Assembly: GCF_039941015.1 (NCBI RefSeq)
Contig: NZ_JBDVFI010000094.1
Length of the DNA stretch: 64,000 nt
Reading direction: 5' to 3' (one strand)
From: Sedimentitalea sp039941015
Lineage (GTDB): Bacteria > Pseudomonadota > Alphaproteobacteria > Rhodobacterales > Rhodobacteraceae
The notes below the pieces were generated by a model. It was not told the origin of the DNA. It saw only the letters and a list, made by a program, of their open reading frames with translations, and did not search any database. Position numbers and translations under genes: made by a program. Position 1 is the first letter of the stretch. Each line of letters begins with the position of its first letter. Positions 1-9,847 of the stretch are shown piece by piece.

Positions 1-1
1 C

Positions 2-3000
2 GTTCTCGAATACTCGGCTGACGGGCTGCCCGATGGCGTCATGATCGATACGTTCACCGGCCAAATTTCCGGTACGCCCATCGAAAGTGGTATCTTTACG
101 GTCACGGTGACAGCCAGCGATGGCGCGGAATCGGCGTTCACCTCGTTTGAGCTAGACGTCGCAAGCGGCCCGCCGCGCGAAGCCGTTCTGATCGAGGCAG
201 AAGAGTTTTCAGCCTTTAACGAGCCCGCTTATGAAGTCGACGGTTTTTACAAGAGCTTTGCGGCCCCTGCCTCGGGGCAGCAGGTTATCCGCGTCAACGT
301 GGACAGGGCCGGCAGCATCTCGACCGATCTTCAGTCAAAGGGTGTTGTTCCCGGTTTCTATGACGTGTCCATCATCCACCTTGATGAAAGCGATGGTGTG
401 GCATCGGTGACCGCATCGCTTGACTATGGCGACGGATCGCCATTGGTTGAAATAGGCAGCTTCCTGATGGATCGGACTGATCTGCCAGGGCAGGGTAATG
501 GCAACCAAGCCGGAAACCTGACGGAATACACCTTTGAATCGGTCGATATCCCGGTTGGCGCCCGTCTTGTTCTGAGCGGACAAGCGGAATCTGGTGAAGT
601 GCTGCGGATCGATGCGGTCCGGTTTGATCCGGTCGACAACGCACCGCCAGAGTTCAGCTCTGCCGCTGATCAGGTCGTGGCCGAAGGAGAGTTGCAGGCA
701 GCATCCGTTGTGGCAACCGATCCCGAGGGTGTTGATGTCAGCTATGCCATCACCGGCGGTGCCGATGCGGCAGCGTTCGCGATCGACGCGGAAACGGGTG
801 TTGTCTCGTTCATCGCTCCGGCCGACTTTGAAGAGCCGGGCGATGCCGATCTGGATAATGTCTATGATCTGGTCGTGACCGCCGATGACGGCAACGTCGT
901 CGCCGAGCAAGAGATGACGATCACGGTCAGCGATGCAAATGATGCACCGACCCCGACGGAACTTCTGGTTGATGCGACAGTTGGTCTGAACCAACCGATT
1001 ACGCTTCCGGGTCTTGCGACGTTGTTTGCGGATCAAGATGCCGGTGCGGTCCTGACACTCTCGGCGACAGGTCTGCCGGCAGGTGTCACCATCGAGGATG
1101 GCGTGTTTACCGGCTCGCCGACCGAAGAGGGTGTGTTCACAGTCGAAGTGACAGCCTCGGACGGTATCGCGGACCCGGTGGTTGCAACGTTCGATCTGAC
1201 CGTGGCCTTTGACTATGGCGCGGTTTCTCCGGATGAGGATCTGGATGGCGACGGCACAGTCAACGCGCTTGATACCGATGTGGATGGTGATGGTGTCGAC
1301 AACGCCGACGATGCGTTTGCCTATGACGCTGACAACGGCATGACCCTCGCCTCGGGTGAAACCCGCTCCTATGACTTTGACATCGACGGGACTGTGTTCG
1401 AGAACGGGATGACTGGCTTTTTGCCTGCCACCGCGAATGCTGGCGTCTTTGACGAAGATACAGGTGCCGCGTCGGTTTCCGGCGGTCTGCTCAGCGTCGA
1501 TCCGGTGACAACCGGAGACACCGGCACGACAAATACCCCCGAAGATGACACGGTGGTTGGCGTCAAGAACGGTGACTTCACGGCGACGGCGGTTGTTCTC
1601 AACCCTTGGGCCGGTGATGTGGCAAATCCGGCTGGCTATGACCAACTGGGTCTGGTCATGGGGATCGATAGTGCGGATATGATCAAACTGGTCTTTGGTC
1701 AGGGCGCTGGTGTCGTCGAATTCCAGAAGCAGGATGCTGATGTTGGCACCAAATATGGAGGTGCGTCGCCGACTGCGAATGTTCCGCTGCCCGATGGTGT
1801 CACGCTGGACAACTTTGCCACTGCGGAAATCACCTTTGATGTCGCATCTACAGATGCAACATCGGCGACGGTAACGGGTTCGATCGAGTTCCGCGCCGAT
1901 GACGGTACGGTGGTTGGCGCGCTCGACCTCGGCGACGCAGCAATCGGGGGCGCCCTTGCGGCGGCTCTGGCTGATGCGGAAACCGGTGTGGCCGTTGGCT
2001 TTACCCATGCCATTCCGTCCTCTTCGCCGGGCTTTGTCGCGCAGCTGGACAGTCTTGAGATCACGGCACCTGATGATGGTGTTATCATTGTCGAAGACGA
2101 AGTTGTCTTCCGTATCAACGCCTTCGGTCCGACCGTGGCGGCTACGGATGATGGTCCGGACTGGACGGGCGACAGCGAGGCATCGCCGATTTCCTACTAT
2201 GACGGTATCGACAATCGCGGGGATACCTTTGGGTATAGCGGCGATCTGGGTGCGATCCCGGATGGGGTGCCGGTCGCCGTTCTGGACGGTCTGCGCTCCA
2301 GCGATGCGGAATTCAGCTATGATATTCCGACATCGGTGTTGGGCAATGGCCAAGACTACGAAGTGCGGCTGTTCGTTTCCGAACTTTATACAGGTTCGAC
2401 CGCTCAGGAAGGAGGTTTCCGGAACTTTGATGCGTCGCTGGAAGGTGTCGTGCCGGCTGCGTGGAACGACATTGATCCGGGTGCGCTGTACGGTGCCGAC
2501 GTCGGAGTGCTGTCGGCGCAGGTCACGGTTACCGATGGTACGCTGAACATCGGGTTCCTGCAGGACACGCTCCAGAACCCGATCATCAACGCGATTGAGA
2601 TCATCAAGCTCGGCGGTGAAATCACGCCACCCCCTGTGACCGGCGATCCAACAAATGCCTTGAATGCCTTTGATGGTGAGACCGATTTGATCACCGATGC
2701 CACATATGGCGCAGGCGCAGTCGGGTCTGCAGTGCTTGAGGTGATGACGGGTCAGAACAACATTGAATCGTCGAACTACGGCAACAACTCGTTCCAGGTC
2801 ACCAACACAGGCGACAAGAAAATCGCGGCAGTCTTTGTTGATGTGACGAATGCGCTCTATCAAGATGTCGTCTTTGACCCTGATGGGGCAGGTGGCGACG
2901 ATGCCTTCAAGGTTTGGGGCATCAACTCTGATGGCAGCACGGGCGCCTATATCGGTGGCGGTGATGGTGGCTATTTCCTCGCGGGTCAGGACCCGCTACC

Positions 3001-6000
3001 GAACGATACCGGTACCGGCATTCCGTCAAACGGCGGCTACAAAGGTGCGATCGTCAAGTTTGACGGTTCTGACGGTGGCTTTGAGAACGGCGAAACGGTC
3101 GGTTTCTCGGGCGATATGGACCCCAACTCGATTGCGGGGCTGACCAAAGCATCCGTTGACGGGTCGGCCATTGACAGCTGGGATGTTGGCGGGATCTCGG
3201 GCCACGAGATGATCGGATCGACCTTCACGGTTCTGTTCGATGACGGCACCACGGCCTATGGCCAACTGTCCAGTGATGGCAGTGCCTCGGGGTCGCAGGC
3301 CTTGGCGAGCGAAGCAGGCTTTACCGCTTCGGCGCCAACGCTGACAGTGAATGGCGTGGGCGCAGGTAGCACCGGTACATATGGTGTTTCACAACCCACA
3401 ATCACGGTCACCGGCACGCCGGGTGACACCGTTCGGGTCACGCTGACCAAAGGCTTTAACCCGGTCACTGAAACCTCGAATGGTATCGCAGAACTGGTTG
3501 AGAACCGGCTGGAACGCTACGACTTCAAGGCGTCCAACAACTTTGACAGCCAGTCAATCGATGTCGTGATCGGCTCTGACGGAACCTTTGATGCCACCGG
3601 GATGTTCGACTACAACAACGCGGTTGCCAACAACAAGGCCGACGGTACGTTCCCCGGCGACGATGTTGCGCAGTTGGGTTTTGTGGCGAGCGTCATTGAT
3701 CCCGCCAACGACAACCTGTCGATCAGCCCGGTCACCGCGCCGATCTATCTGGAGAATGTCGGCGGCCCCGTTACAGGCGCACCAAGTTCCGAGGACGTGC
3801 TGGAAATTCTGGCGGGCGAAACCGATCTGGTGACAACTGCCAGCTATGCAGGTGGCACGACCGGCGCCGCAGTTCTGGAAATCATGGCTGGGAATGGCAA
3901 CATCGAAAGCTCGAACTATGGGGCCAATTCCTTCCAGGTGACCAATGTCGGGGACAAGAAAATCTCGGCAGTCTTCCTTGATGCTCGCGACGCGATCTAT
4001 CCCGACAGCGTGTTCGATCCCGATGGTCAGGGCGGCGACAACGTTGCTAAACCCTGGGCCGTGAACTCTGACGGTGGAACCGGTGCCTATATCGGTGGCG
4101 GCGACGGAGGGTACTTCCTGCCGGGTGTCGATCCATTGGCGAACACTACCGGTACCGGCGGCCCATCCAACGGCGGGTACAAAGGTGCGATCGTCAAGTT
4201 CAGCGCGACAACCGACGGTGGGTTCACCAACGGTGAAACGGTTGGCTTTTCTGGCGACATGGACCCCAACTCGATTGCCGGTCTGACCAAGGCGTCGGTT
4301 GACGGCACTGCCATCGACAGCTGGGATGTCGGCGGTATCTCGGGCCACGAACTGATCGGGTCGTCCTTTACGGTTCTGTTTGACGATGGCACAACGGCCA
4401 CCGGTCAACTGGCCACGGATGGCAGCGCATCGGGTTCGGTCGCCTTGGCCAGTCAGGATGTGACGCCTGCGATCACGCCGACACTTGCGGTCAACGGCGT
4501 CAATGCTGGCGAAACCGGAACCTACGGTGGAACTCAACCGACGATCCAGGTGACAGGAACACCGGGCGACACCGTGCGGATCATGTTGTCCAAGGGCTTT
4601 AACCCCGTCACCGAAGCATCGAATGGTATCGCTGAGCTGGTCGAAGATCGTCTGGACCGGTACGACTTTGAGGTTTCAAACAACTTTGACACCCAGTTCG
4701 TCGATGTGGTGATCGGTGGTGACGGAACCTTTGATGCAACCGGGATGTTCGACTATGATGACGCGGTTGCCAACAACAAGGCAGACGGCACCTTTGACGG
4801 TGACGATGTTGCGCAAATTACCTTTGTGGCTAGTGTTATCGACACGGACAACGACAATCTGCCGATCAGCAATGTCACAGCACCAATCGTTCTGACCAAC
4901 GATGGTGGCCCGGTTGACGGTGACCCGGTCATCACGCCAACTGGTTACTTTGAGATGAACGGATCGGGCAACAACACGTACTTCAAGATCCAGATCGAGG
5001 ATGAAAATGGCACGGGCGGCACCACTCCAGGCGGCAAATGGTCCTACGCGACTGCGGCTGATGAAGAGGGGCGTCAGTCCGGGTTCCAGGGCGACGGCTA
5101 CTATCTGTTCGGGTCCAATACGTCGACTGGGATCGACAATGCCGTCGGTGGCAGCGAAATGCTCGAGTACACGATCTATGTACCCGAGGAAGCTGTGGGT
5201 ACCTACAACTTCAGCTTCATCGTTTCGCGTGATGGCGAGGCGGCGTCGGATCAGCAGAACGACATCTGGCTGAACTTCAAGCATGCCGAAGACTCGGGCA
5301 CGGGTGACATCGAAGAGTTCCTTGCCAGCGCAGGTTCGAACGAGGCCGAGCCGGTCACGGGAGGGTTTGTCAAAGTTTACGGTGGGCCAAACAACGGAAC
5401 CTGGGGCAACGCAGGCACGATCGACGGGCTACCCGGCAACTTTGGCGCATCCATTTCGATCGAAGAAGAAGGGTTTTATACCATCCAGGTCGATGGCCGT
5501 AGCCAAGGGTACCATGTCGATTACTTTGAGCTCTACAAAGGGTCCAACCCCGGCAGCGGCGCGGCGAACTCGGATTTTGTTACGGATGATCCGGTCACCG
5601 GCGGCAACGAACTGGTCTATGCGATCGATGCATCGTCGGATGATTGGGAGGCGTTCGGAGGAGCAGGCAGTTCGGATTTGGAGTTCGGACTGAACGGCTC
5701 TAGCCCGCAAAGCGTTGGCCTCCGGTTCGATGACATCACGATTCCGGACGGAGCAGTGATCGAGGAAGCCTATATACGGTTCAACTCTTACGAAACGGCA
5801 TCTTCCGCGGCATCCTTTGTCATCGAAATCGAAGACACCGAAGCGGCGGCGACCTACTCAACGGGGTCCACGCCGGATGATCGAACCTACAGTGTCGACG
5901 ATTTCGTCTGGAGCAATGTCGAAAGCTGGACGGAAGGGGACGAGCATACCACCCCAGACATAAGCGATTTGATCCAATCCGTGATCGGATCGGATGGAAT

Positions 6001-6124
6001 CGACGATGGTGCATTGGGCTTCCGCGTCACCGGGTCTGGCGGGCGTGCCGCACATTCCTTCGACTCGGCTGAAGGGGATGCACCGGAATTGGTCATTGTT
6101 CTTCAGGACGACTTCCTGCTCTGA
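2..6124 (+). CDS. Giant secreted modular carbohydrate-binding/adhesin-like protein (5' end outside window)
   Basis: The reading frame is open from base 2, so the gene starts upstream and only its last 2,040 codons are seen; the ATG at 41 lies inside an Ig-like module and is not the start. Modules by base position: partial putative-Ig (2-160), a malectin/CBM-like beta-sandwich (about 184-640), a cadherin-like repeat (640-950), a second putative-Ig module (955-1210), thrombospondin-type-3-like acidic Ca-binding repeats DxDGDG (1225-1330), a LamG-like region (1345-2075), a malectin-like domain (2098-2620), two nearly identical 380-residue units (2671-3780 and 3811-4920), another CBM-like module (4940-5555) and a C-terminal beta-rich domain (5605-6120) resembling DNRLRE-type modules. 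The composition is very acidic and poor in Cys and Lys, typical of secreted Ca-dependent proteins. I see no catalytic domain in the visible part. The role is inferred as surface adhesion or polysaccharide binding; it sits next to a polysaccharide locus but on the opposite strand. Confidence 0.85.
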   Translation, partial: VLEYSADGLPDGVMIDTFTGQISGTPIESGIFTVTVTASDGAESAFTSFELDVASGPPREAVLIEAEEFSAFNEPAYEVDGFYKSFAAPASGQQVIRVNVDRAGSISTDLQSKGVVPGFYDVSIIHLDESDGVASVTASLDYGDGSPLVEIGSFLMDRTDLPGQGNGNQAGNLTEYTFESVDIPVGARLVLSGQAESGEVLRIDAVRFDPVDNAPPEFSSAADQVVAEGELQAASVVATDPEGVDVSYAITGGADAAAFAIDAETGVVSFIAPADFEEPGDADLDNVYDLVVTADDGNVVAEQEMTITVSDANDAPTPTELLVDATVGLNQPITLPGLATLFADQDAGAVLTLSATGLPAGVTIEDGVFTGSPTEEGVFTVEVTASDGIADPVVATFDLTVAFDYGAVSPDEDLDGDGTVNALDTDVDGDGVDNADDAFAYDADNGMTLASGETRSYDFDIDGTVFENGMTGFLPATANAGVFDEDTGAASVSGGLLSVDPVTTGDTGTTNTPEDDTVVGVKNGDFTATAVVLNPWAGDVANPAGYDQLGLVMGIDSADMIKLVFGQGAGVVEFQKQDADVGTKYGGASPTANVPLPDGVTLDNFATAEITFDVASTDATSATVTGSIEFRADDGTVVGALDLGDAAIGGALAAALADAETGVAVGFTHAIPSSSPGFVAQLDSLEITAPDDGVIIVEDEVVFRINAFGPTVAATDDGPDWTGDSEASPISYYDGIDNRGDTFGYSGDLGAIPDGVPVAVLDGLRSSDAEFSYDIPTSVLGNGQDYEVRLFVSELYTGSTAQEGGFRNFDASLEGVVPAAWNDIDPGALYGADVGVLSAQVTVTDGTLNIGFLQDTLQNPIINAIEIIKLGGEITPPPVTGDPTNALNAFDGETDLITDATYGAGAVGSAVLEVMTGQNNIESSNYGNNSFQVTNTGDKKIAAVFVDVTNALYQDVVFDPDGAGGDDAFKVWGINSDGSTGAYIGGGDGGYFLAGQDPLPNDTGTGIPSNGGYKGAIVKFDGSDGGFENGETVGFSGDMDPNSIAGLTKASVDGSAIDSWDVGGISGHEMIGSTFTVLFDDGTTAYGQLSSDGSASGSQALASEAGFTASAPTLTVNGVGAGSTGTYGVSQPTITVTGTPGDTVRVTLTKGFNPVTETSNGIAELVENRLERYDFKASNNFDSQSIDVVIGSDGTFDATGMFDYNNAVANNKADGTFPGDDVAQLGFVASVIDPANDNLSISPVTAPIYLENVGGPVTGAPSSEDVLEILAGETDLVTTASYAGGTTGAAVLEIMAGNGNIESSNYGANSFQVTNVGDKKISAVFLDARDAIYPDSVFDPDGQGGDNVAKPWAVNSDGGTGAYIGGGDGGYFLPGVDPLANTTGTGGPSNGGYKGAIVKFSATTDGGFTNGETVGFSGDMDPNSIAGLTKASVDGTAIDSWDVGGISGHELIGSSFTVLFDDGTTATGQLATDGSASGSVALASQDVTPAITPTLAVNGVNAGETGTYGGTQPTIQVTGTPGDTVRIMLSKGFNPVTEASNGIAELVEDRLDRYDFEVSNNFDTQFVDVVIGGDGTFDATGMFDYDDAVANNKADGTFDGDDVAQITFVASVIDTDNDNLPISNVTAPIVLTNDGGPVDGDPVITPTGYFEMNGSGNNTYFKIQIEDENGTGGTTPGGKWSYATAADEEGRQSGFQGDGYYLFGSNTSTGIDNAVGGSEMLEYTIYVPEEAVGTYNFSFIVSRDGEAASDQQNDIWLNFKHAEDSGTGDIEEFLASAGSNEAEPVTGGFVKVYGGPNNGTWGNAGTIDGLPGNFGASISIEEEGFYTIQVDGRSQGYHVDYFELYKGSNPGSGAANSDFVTDDPVTGGNELVYAIDASSDDWEAFGGAGSSDLEFGLNGSSPQSVGLRFDDITIPDGAVIEEAYIRFNSYETASSAASFVIEIEDTEAAATYSTGSTPDDRTYSVDDFVWSNVESWTEGDEHTTPDISDLIQSVIGSDGIDDGALGFRVTGSGGRAAHSFDSAEGDAPELVIVLQDDFLL
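2671..4920 (+). repeat. Two tandem 1.1-kb coding repeats inside the giant protein
   Basis: Unit 1 (about 2671-3780) and unit 2 (about 3811-4920) are offset by 1,140 bases, i.e. 380 codons. Both run from GETDL through the segments IESSNYG, TGAYIGGGDGGYF, FSGDMDPNSIAGLTKASVDG, SWDVGGISGHE, FTVLFDDGTTA, TKGFNPVTE or SKGFNPVTE, and FDATGMFDY, and both end near VTAPI. The protein copies agree at most positions by eye, while many third codon positions differ, so the duplication is not very recent or has been diversified. Confidence 0.9.
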
Positions 6125-6147
6125 TCGAATAACTGAGAAAGCGAAAG

Positions 6148-6181
6148 TAGGGGCGCCTGATAATGGCGCCCCTATTTCTTT
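6148..6181 (+). terminator. Rho-independent terminator of the giant protein gene
   Basis: A perfect 10-bp stem (TAGGGGCGCC / GGCGCCCCTA) with a 7-base loop is followed by TTTCTTT. It starts 24 bases after the stop codon. This is a standard intrinsic terminator for plus-strand transcription. Confidence 0.9.
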
Positions 6182-6819
6182 GAGATTCGCATTCGGAAAG
6201 GCGCAGGAGAAAATGATATATAGCAGTTGCAAGCATGCTATATCATATTTGGGTTTCCGGATCGGGATGGATAGCGCTTTGGGAATATTCTGTTTCGGCG
6301 TTACCTCAATATCCGACAGAATTGAATTGAGATAATACTTGAGAAATGCAGGACTGCATTACCTTTGGGTAACTGAGTTCGCTGCAGGAGACCCGATATT
6401 TCAAATTATCGGCTCAACTAGCTGCATGCCGAAACCAGCTCAAGATGTATTGTCTACTTCATGAAAAGCCGATGGCACTCTTGCTCAACAGAGTACGGGG
6501 ATCTCAAATGAGTGCAAAGCTGAACAAACGTTTTCTTAGAGAACCCAACTTCCACGACCAACTCCAATTAGAAAGCTCTGTGAAATTCAAGTTGGTTCCG
6601 GCCGAGAAGCTCGCGACAAGCCGAGTCGCACAATGCGCATGATCGGTGACGCTCGCCCCTGAAGGCTTTCCATTCGGCGTAGTGGGGTCGCGCGTTTGCT
6701 GCGGCATGCGCTCGGCTCGTCGAACCGATGAGATATTCTCAGGGCACGACGTGTGGCGAGAACATTCCAGGATCGAGTTTCTTAGAACGAAGTCGAACGG
6801 CATGCTGGGCCAGTTGTTA
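6182..6819. other. Intergenic region without a supportable gene
   Basis: This stretch lies between the terminator of the giant gene and the end of the convergent sugar transferase gene. Short open frames exist on both strands (for example 6445-6642), but none has a family signature or convincing ribosome-binding site. An imperfect AT-rich inverted repeat (TATATAGC ... GCTATAT) lies at about 6217-6243; its function is unknown. Confidence 0.5.
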
Positions 6820-7485
6820 CTAGAGCCCGGTCCGCTTGAGTACAACAAGCGCTGTTTTTGCAAGGATTTGTATGTCGATCTTAAGGTCCGCGTGGCGGCT
6901 GTATTCTACATCAATCGCGACACGCTGCTTGTAGGATAGGCTGTTGCGGCCCGAAACTTGCCAAGGCCCGGTGATCCCCGGCGACATGCTCAGGTAGGAT
7001 TTCAGATTGATAGAATACATCTGCAATTCATCGCGGCTGACAGGTCTCGGTCCGACCAGGCTCATCTCTCCGAGGAGGACGTTCCAGAATTGTGGCAGCT
7101 CGTCCAGGCTGGACTTGCGCAGAAACTTCCCGATCGGTGTAATCCGTGGATCGTTCCTGAGCTTGAAGCTCTCGGACCACTCTCGGGCCGCTTCGGGATC
7201 GCTCGCGAGGTGATCTTTGAGGCGCTCTTCGGAGTTCGGAACCATTGAGCGAATTTTCCAGCAGCGGAACGGAACCCCGTTGCGGCCGATGCGTTCGTGG
7301 CCGAAAAATCCGGGGCCACCGTCCATCTTTACGATCAACCAGAGCAACGCAATAAGCGGGGAAAACACAGGCAGCAAAACTAAGACAATCGCTAGATCGA
7401 ATAAACGTTTTGGCCGGTATTTTGGGGATGGAGTTTCAAATGAGGCATCGGAAGGTGTAGATTCACAATATATAGTCTTATTCAT
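6820..7485 (-). CDS. Polyprenyl-phosphate sugar-1-phosphate transferase (ExoY/WcaJ-like priming enzyme)
   Basis: This 221-residue protein belongs to the bacterial sugar transferase family, which transfers a hexose-1-phosphate from a UDP-sugar to undecaprenyl phosphate and starts repeat-unit assembly on the inner face of the membrane. Visible features are one N-terminal hydrophobic helix (about residues 29-51) of the reentrant-helix type, the motif CWKIRSM, the catalytic DE in SLDELPQFWNVL, and the C-terminal GPRPV and PGITGPWQVSGRN motifs. Its length fits the short ExoY type without the extra N-terminal membrane domain. It is separated from the other polysaccharide genes by 317 bases and probably has its own promoter. 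Substrate sugar unknown. Confidence 0.93.
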   Translation of the reverse strand: MNKTIYCESTPSDASFETPSPKYRPKRLFDLAIVLVLLPVFSPLIALLWLIVKMDGGPGFFGHERIGRNGVPFRCWKIRSMVPNSEERLKDHLASDPEAAREWSESFKLRNDPRITPIGKFLRKSSLDELPQFWNVLLGEMSLVGPRPVSRDELQMYSINLKSYLSMSPGITGPWQVSGRNSLSYKQRVAIDVEYSRHADLKIDIQILAKTALVVLKRTGL

Positions 7486-7802
7486 ATTCTACCAATCGTC
7501 TCGATAGTGTCCGATTCGTAAATCGAAACTATTTCCCACACCCCTTGAAAAGATTACCCAGTGAAACGTGAATCGACAATAACGAATATTGATTATAAAA
7601 TCAAAGATGCACAGAAAATTCAAATTTGCACAAAAGATCACCGGTTTGCGCCACCCAAGATTGCATTTTGTCGCCTATGCTGCATTTTCGAGTTGTTTTG
7701 ACGCCAGGCCCCTATCCAATTGAGCGCAGCGCGAAACACTGCCCCACGGGATCGAAGATTGACAGGATATCACTACGAACCACTGATCGGTGGAAATGCT
7801 GG
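7486..7802. promoter_or_regulatory. AT-rich gap upstream of the sugar transferase; possible promoter
   Basis: This 317-base AT-rich stretch separates the pyruvyl transferase-like gene from the downstream sugar transferase. On the minus strand a TATAAT hexamer is present (plus-strand ATTATA at 7592-7597), about 107 bases before the start codon, but no good -35 box at 17-bp spacing was found. A minus-strand promoter is likely from layout; its exact position is uncertain. Confidence 0.35.
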
Positions 7803-8999
7803 TTAGGGTATCAACGCGCTGATCGCCGCGCGAACACCGTCATGCGCCGCTGATTGCAGGTCTGTCCGCCGAGTTTGTGCCTCGCTGGTCTGACCTGCTT
7901 TGATGATCAAATCTGAGACTTTGCTTGGCGGGAGCGCCGGGGCATCCACGAGATATTTACTGCGTTCTGTCAGATCGAAAAATGCGTCGACCTTGGCGTC
8001 CCAGCGAAGACCGACTGAAGATACATCCAACGAATAGGCGACAATCAGTGCATGGAGCCTGTGTGCTGCGAGACCGTCCAAGCCGCCTATGAAATCTATC
8101 AAGGCAGTCGGGCCGGAGAGCCGGGCGAGACGTTCTATGTTCGCTGACAAGGGGAGGCCGGTGACTTCGGCTAGCATGGCTTCGTCCTCCGGGCTGCCGT
8201 TCGTGAACAATATGACTTGGTGGTTCTTGGCCAATTCGGCGGCAAGTGTTCTGTACCACTTGACCCAAGCCTGATGAGGAACGTCGGTCGCGCTGGATGA
8301 ATGCGCGCGGATCGCGACAGGATGGGTTATGCCCACACCGATGCGCTGGCGCGGTGACGGCCGCGCGGCAACATCGCCGTTATACAGATCGGACGCGAGC
8401 ATACCGGGATCTGGAAAGACACGGATGTCCGGCACCTGTGGGCTGTTTAACCTCGTCAGATGTGCGCTGAGATGAGCGCGAGAAGCGTCGTCCCGAACCG
8501 AAATGAAGCGCAGCATCGGACTTTGCAGCAAGCGGCCGAACAGGCGCGCTCCTTTGGCCGTCCATTCTTGCGCGACACCCACGCCGTGAAGCGCGATTGG
8601 CAATTGGCGCGCCTCGGCCTCTGCAACGATCCGCGCGATCTTGATCGGAAAGTTCAGATGTACATCCGATAGCAGCTGGCCGCCGCCGATTATAACACCC
8701 TGAGCGCGGTCAAATTTCGCGGGCAGCAGCGGAACAAGTTGTTTGCGAACCTGCGCAGAAACAAGGGGTTGCGCCAACATCTGTTGTGCAACAGTCGGCA
8801 TCGCGTCCAGTACATTCAGGACTGCAGTGCGCCGACTTTGCTGTGTAGGCGAGGGGACGGGAGAGCTCCGCCCAGCGAGATCAAGCCAGTCGAGCGTCAA
8901 GTTTTGATCGTACTCTTGTGCGGCCTTGTCGAGGCAAGCGGCGATGACACCATCGCCCAGATTGGGGCTGTGCATGACCGCGGCCAATACCAGTTTCAT
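7803..8999 (-). CDS. Polysaccharide pyruvyl transferase family protein
   Basis: This 398-residue protein resembles the polysaccharide pyruvyl transferase family (PF04230), which adds a pyruvate ketal from phosphoenolpyruvate to sugar residues. The N-terminus MKLVLAAVMHSPNLGDGVI carries the family's NxGD signature; further on are a GGGQLLSD motif and HGVGV. The start at 8999 is preferred over upstream ATGs because it gives an ATGA overlap with the sulfotransferase stop. It is the last gene of the four-gene minus-strand polysaccharide operon. Family members include glycan-modifying enzymes of other types, so the pyruvyl activity is an inference. Confidence 0.75.
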   Translation of the reverse strand: MKLVLAAVMHSPNLGDGVIAACLDKAAQEYDQNLTLDWLDLAGRSSPVPSPTQQSRRTAVLNVLDAMPTVAQQMLAQPLVSAQVRKQLVPLLPAKFDRAQGVIIGGGQLLSDVHLNFPIKIARIVAEAEARQLPIALHGVGVAQEWTAKGARLFGRLLQSPMLRFISVRDDASRAHLSAHLTRLNSPQVPDIRVFPDPGMLASDLYNGDVAARPSPRQRIGVGITHPVAIRAHSSSATDVPHQAWVKWYRTLAAELAKNHQVILFTNGSPEDEAMLAEVTGLPLSANIERLARLSGPTALIDFIGGLDGLAAHRLHALIVAYSLDVSSVGLRWDAKVDAFFDLTERSKYLVDAPALPPSKVSDLIIKAGQTSEAQTRRTDLQSAAHDGVRAAISALIP

Positions 9000-9847
9000 G
9001 GCGCCCATCCCGCGGGCCAATCCGGTACAACTGAACCCATAAGGGCCCGGATTGCACTGTGATCTTTCCGAAACTGTGCGAGCATGTTGATGACAGAAGG
9101 TTCGCTAGCCAGATTGGCCATAATCGGGGCCGAGGATGCCCGTGTGAATAGTGCCTTCTGCAGGGCGGGGCTGTCCTTTACGCGGCTGACCAGCGCGGGG
9201 AAACCCAACCGACGGATCAGCCAACCGGTTGACCTTAGATGTCTGACCAGTGTCGGGGACCGTGCTCCGGCACTGTCCAGAATTCTATCGGCATAGGGCA
9301 GATTGGGCAGATAATCGATGCAGAGCGCGTCGCACATTGCCCGCCCAAAACCCGCCGGATCGGATTGCAGTTGGTCAAACCACAACACGCGCACTCGTTC
9401 TTTCCCGAGAAGGTCTTGGGCGCGGGCCAAGTGCTCGGAGTATAGGCTGTGGCCGATGATCTGCGGATGCGTGACGATGGCTTCGGCAAATTCTGCCTTC
9501 ACGTGCCCGATTTTCAGGAGGTATCGGTAGTGCGAAATGCTGCGGGCCAAGGGATCACGCAAGCAAATCAAAAAGACGGAGTCTACCGGAAGATCAAGGG
9601 CAATCCGGGCCAGAGCCTGTGGCGAATAGAGATAATCATGGCAAATTTCTCCCTGCCGAAGCGTCGTGCCGGGGTCGGGAAACTGATCTGCATACCACCC
9701 CATTCCCTTGTCATAGAATCGGTCGAAAAAGAACAACTCCTTTGCCTGTGCGAGGCTTACCTGAGGGTGTTTGTCGAGGATGTGATGTATCCAAGTCGAC
9801 CCACATTTGTCGCCACCCAGATAGAGAAAATTTGCGGGTGCCGTCAT
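8996..9847 (-). CDS. PAPS-dependent sulfotransferase
   Basis: This 283-residue cytosolic enzyme would transfer sulfate from 3'-phosphoadenosine-5'-phosphosulfate to a carbohydrate acceptor. The 5'-phosphosulfate-binding loop is visible near the N-terminus (LGGDKCGSTWIHHIL) and the 3'-phosphate-binding element lies around residue 108 (LRDPLARSISHYRYL); both match the sulfotransferase family. The start at 9847 gives an ATGA overlap with the flippase stop, and the longer upstream frame has no family similarity. Lying between a flippase and a pyruvyl transferase-like gene, it probably decorates the locus polysaccharide. Confidence 0.88.
   Translation of the reverse strand: MTAPANFLYLGGDKCGSTWIHHILDKHPQVSLAQAKELFFFDRFYDKGMGWYADQFPDPGTTLRQGEICHDYLYSPQALARIALDLPVDSVFLICLRDPLARSISHYRYLLKIGHVKAEFAEAIVTHPQIIGHSLYSEHLARAQDLLGKERVRVLWFDQLQSDPAGFGRAMCDALCIDYLPNLPYADRILDSAGARSPTLVRHLRSTGWLIRRLGFPALVSRVKDSPALQKALFTRASSAPIMANLASEPSVINMLAQFRKDHSAIRALMGSVVPDWPAGWAP

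Noticed and set aside
335..2863. 842-codon open frame on the minus strand
   Set aside because: It lies antisense to the giant modular protein and arises from its Gly/Asp-rich codon bias; it has no family signature and an implausible His/Arg/Cys-rich composition. The same holds for the minus-strand frame at 3554-4537.
6445..6642. 65-codon plus-strand frame in the 6.2-6.8 kb gap
   Set aside because: No signature, no clear ribosome-binding site and no coupling to a neighbour; kept as intergenic.
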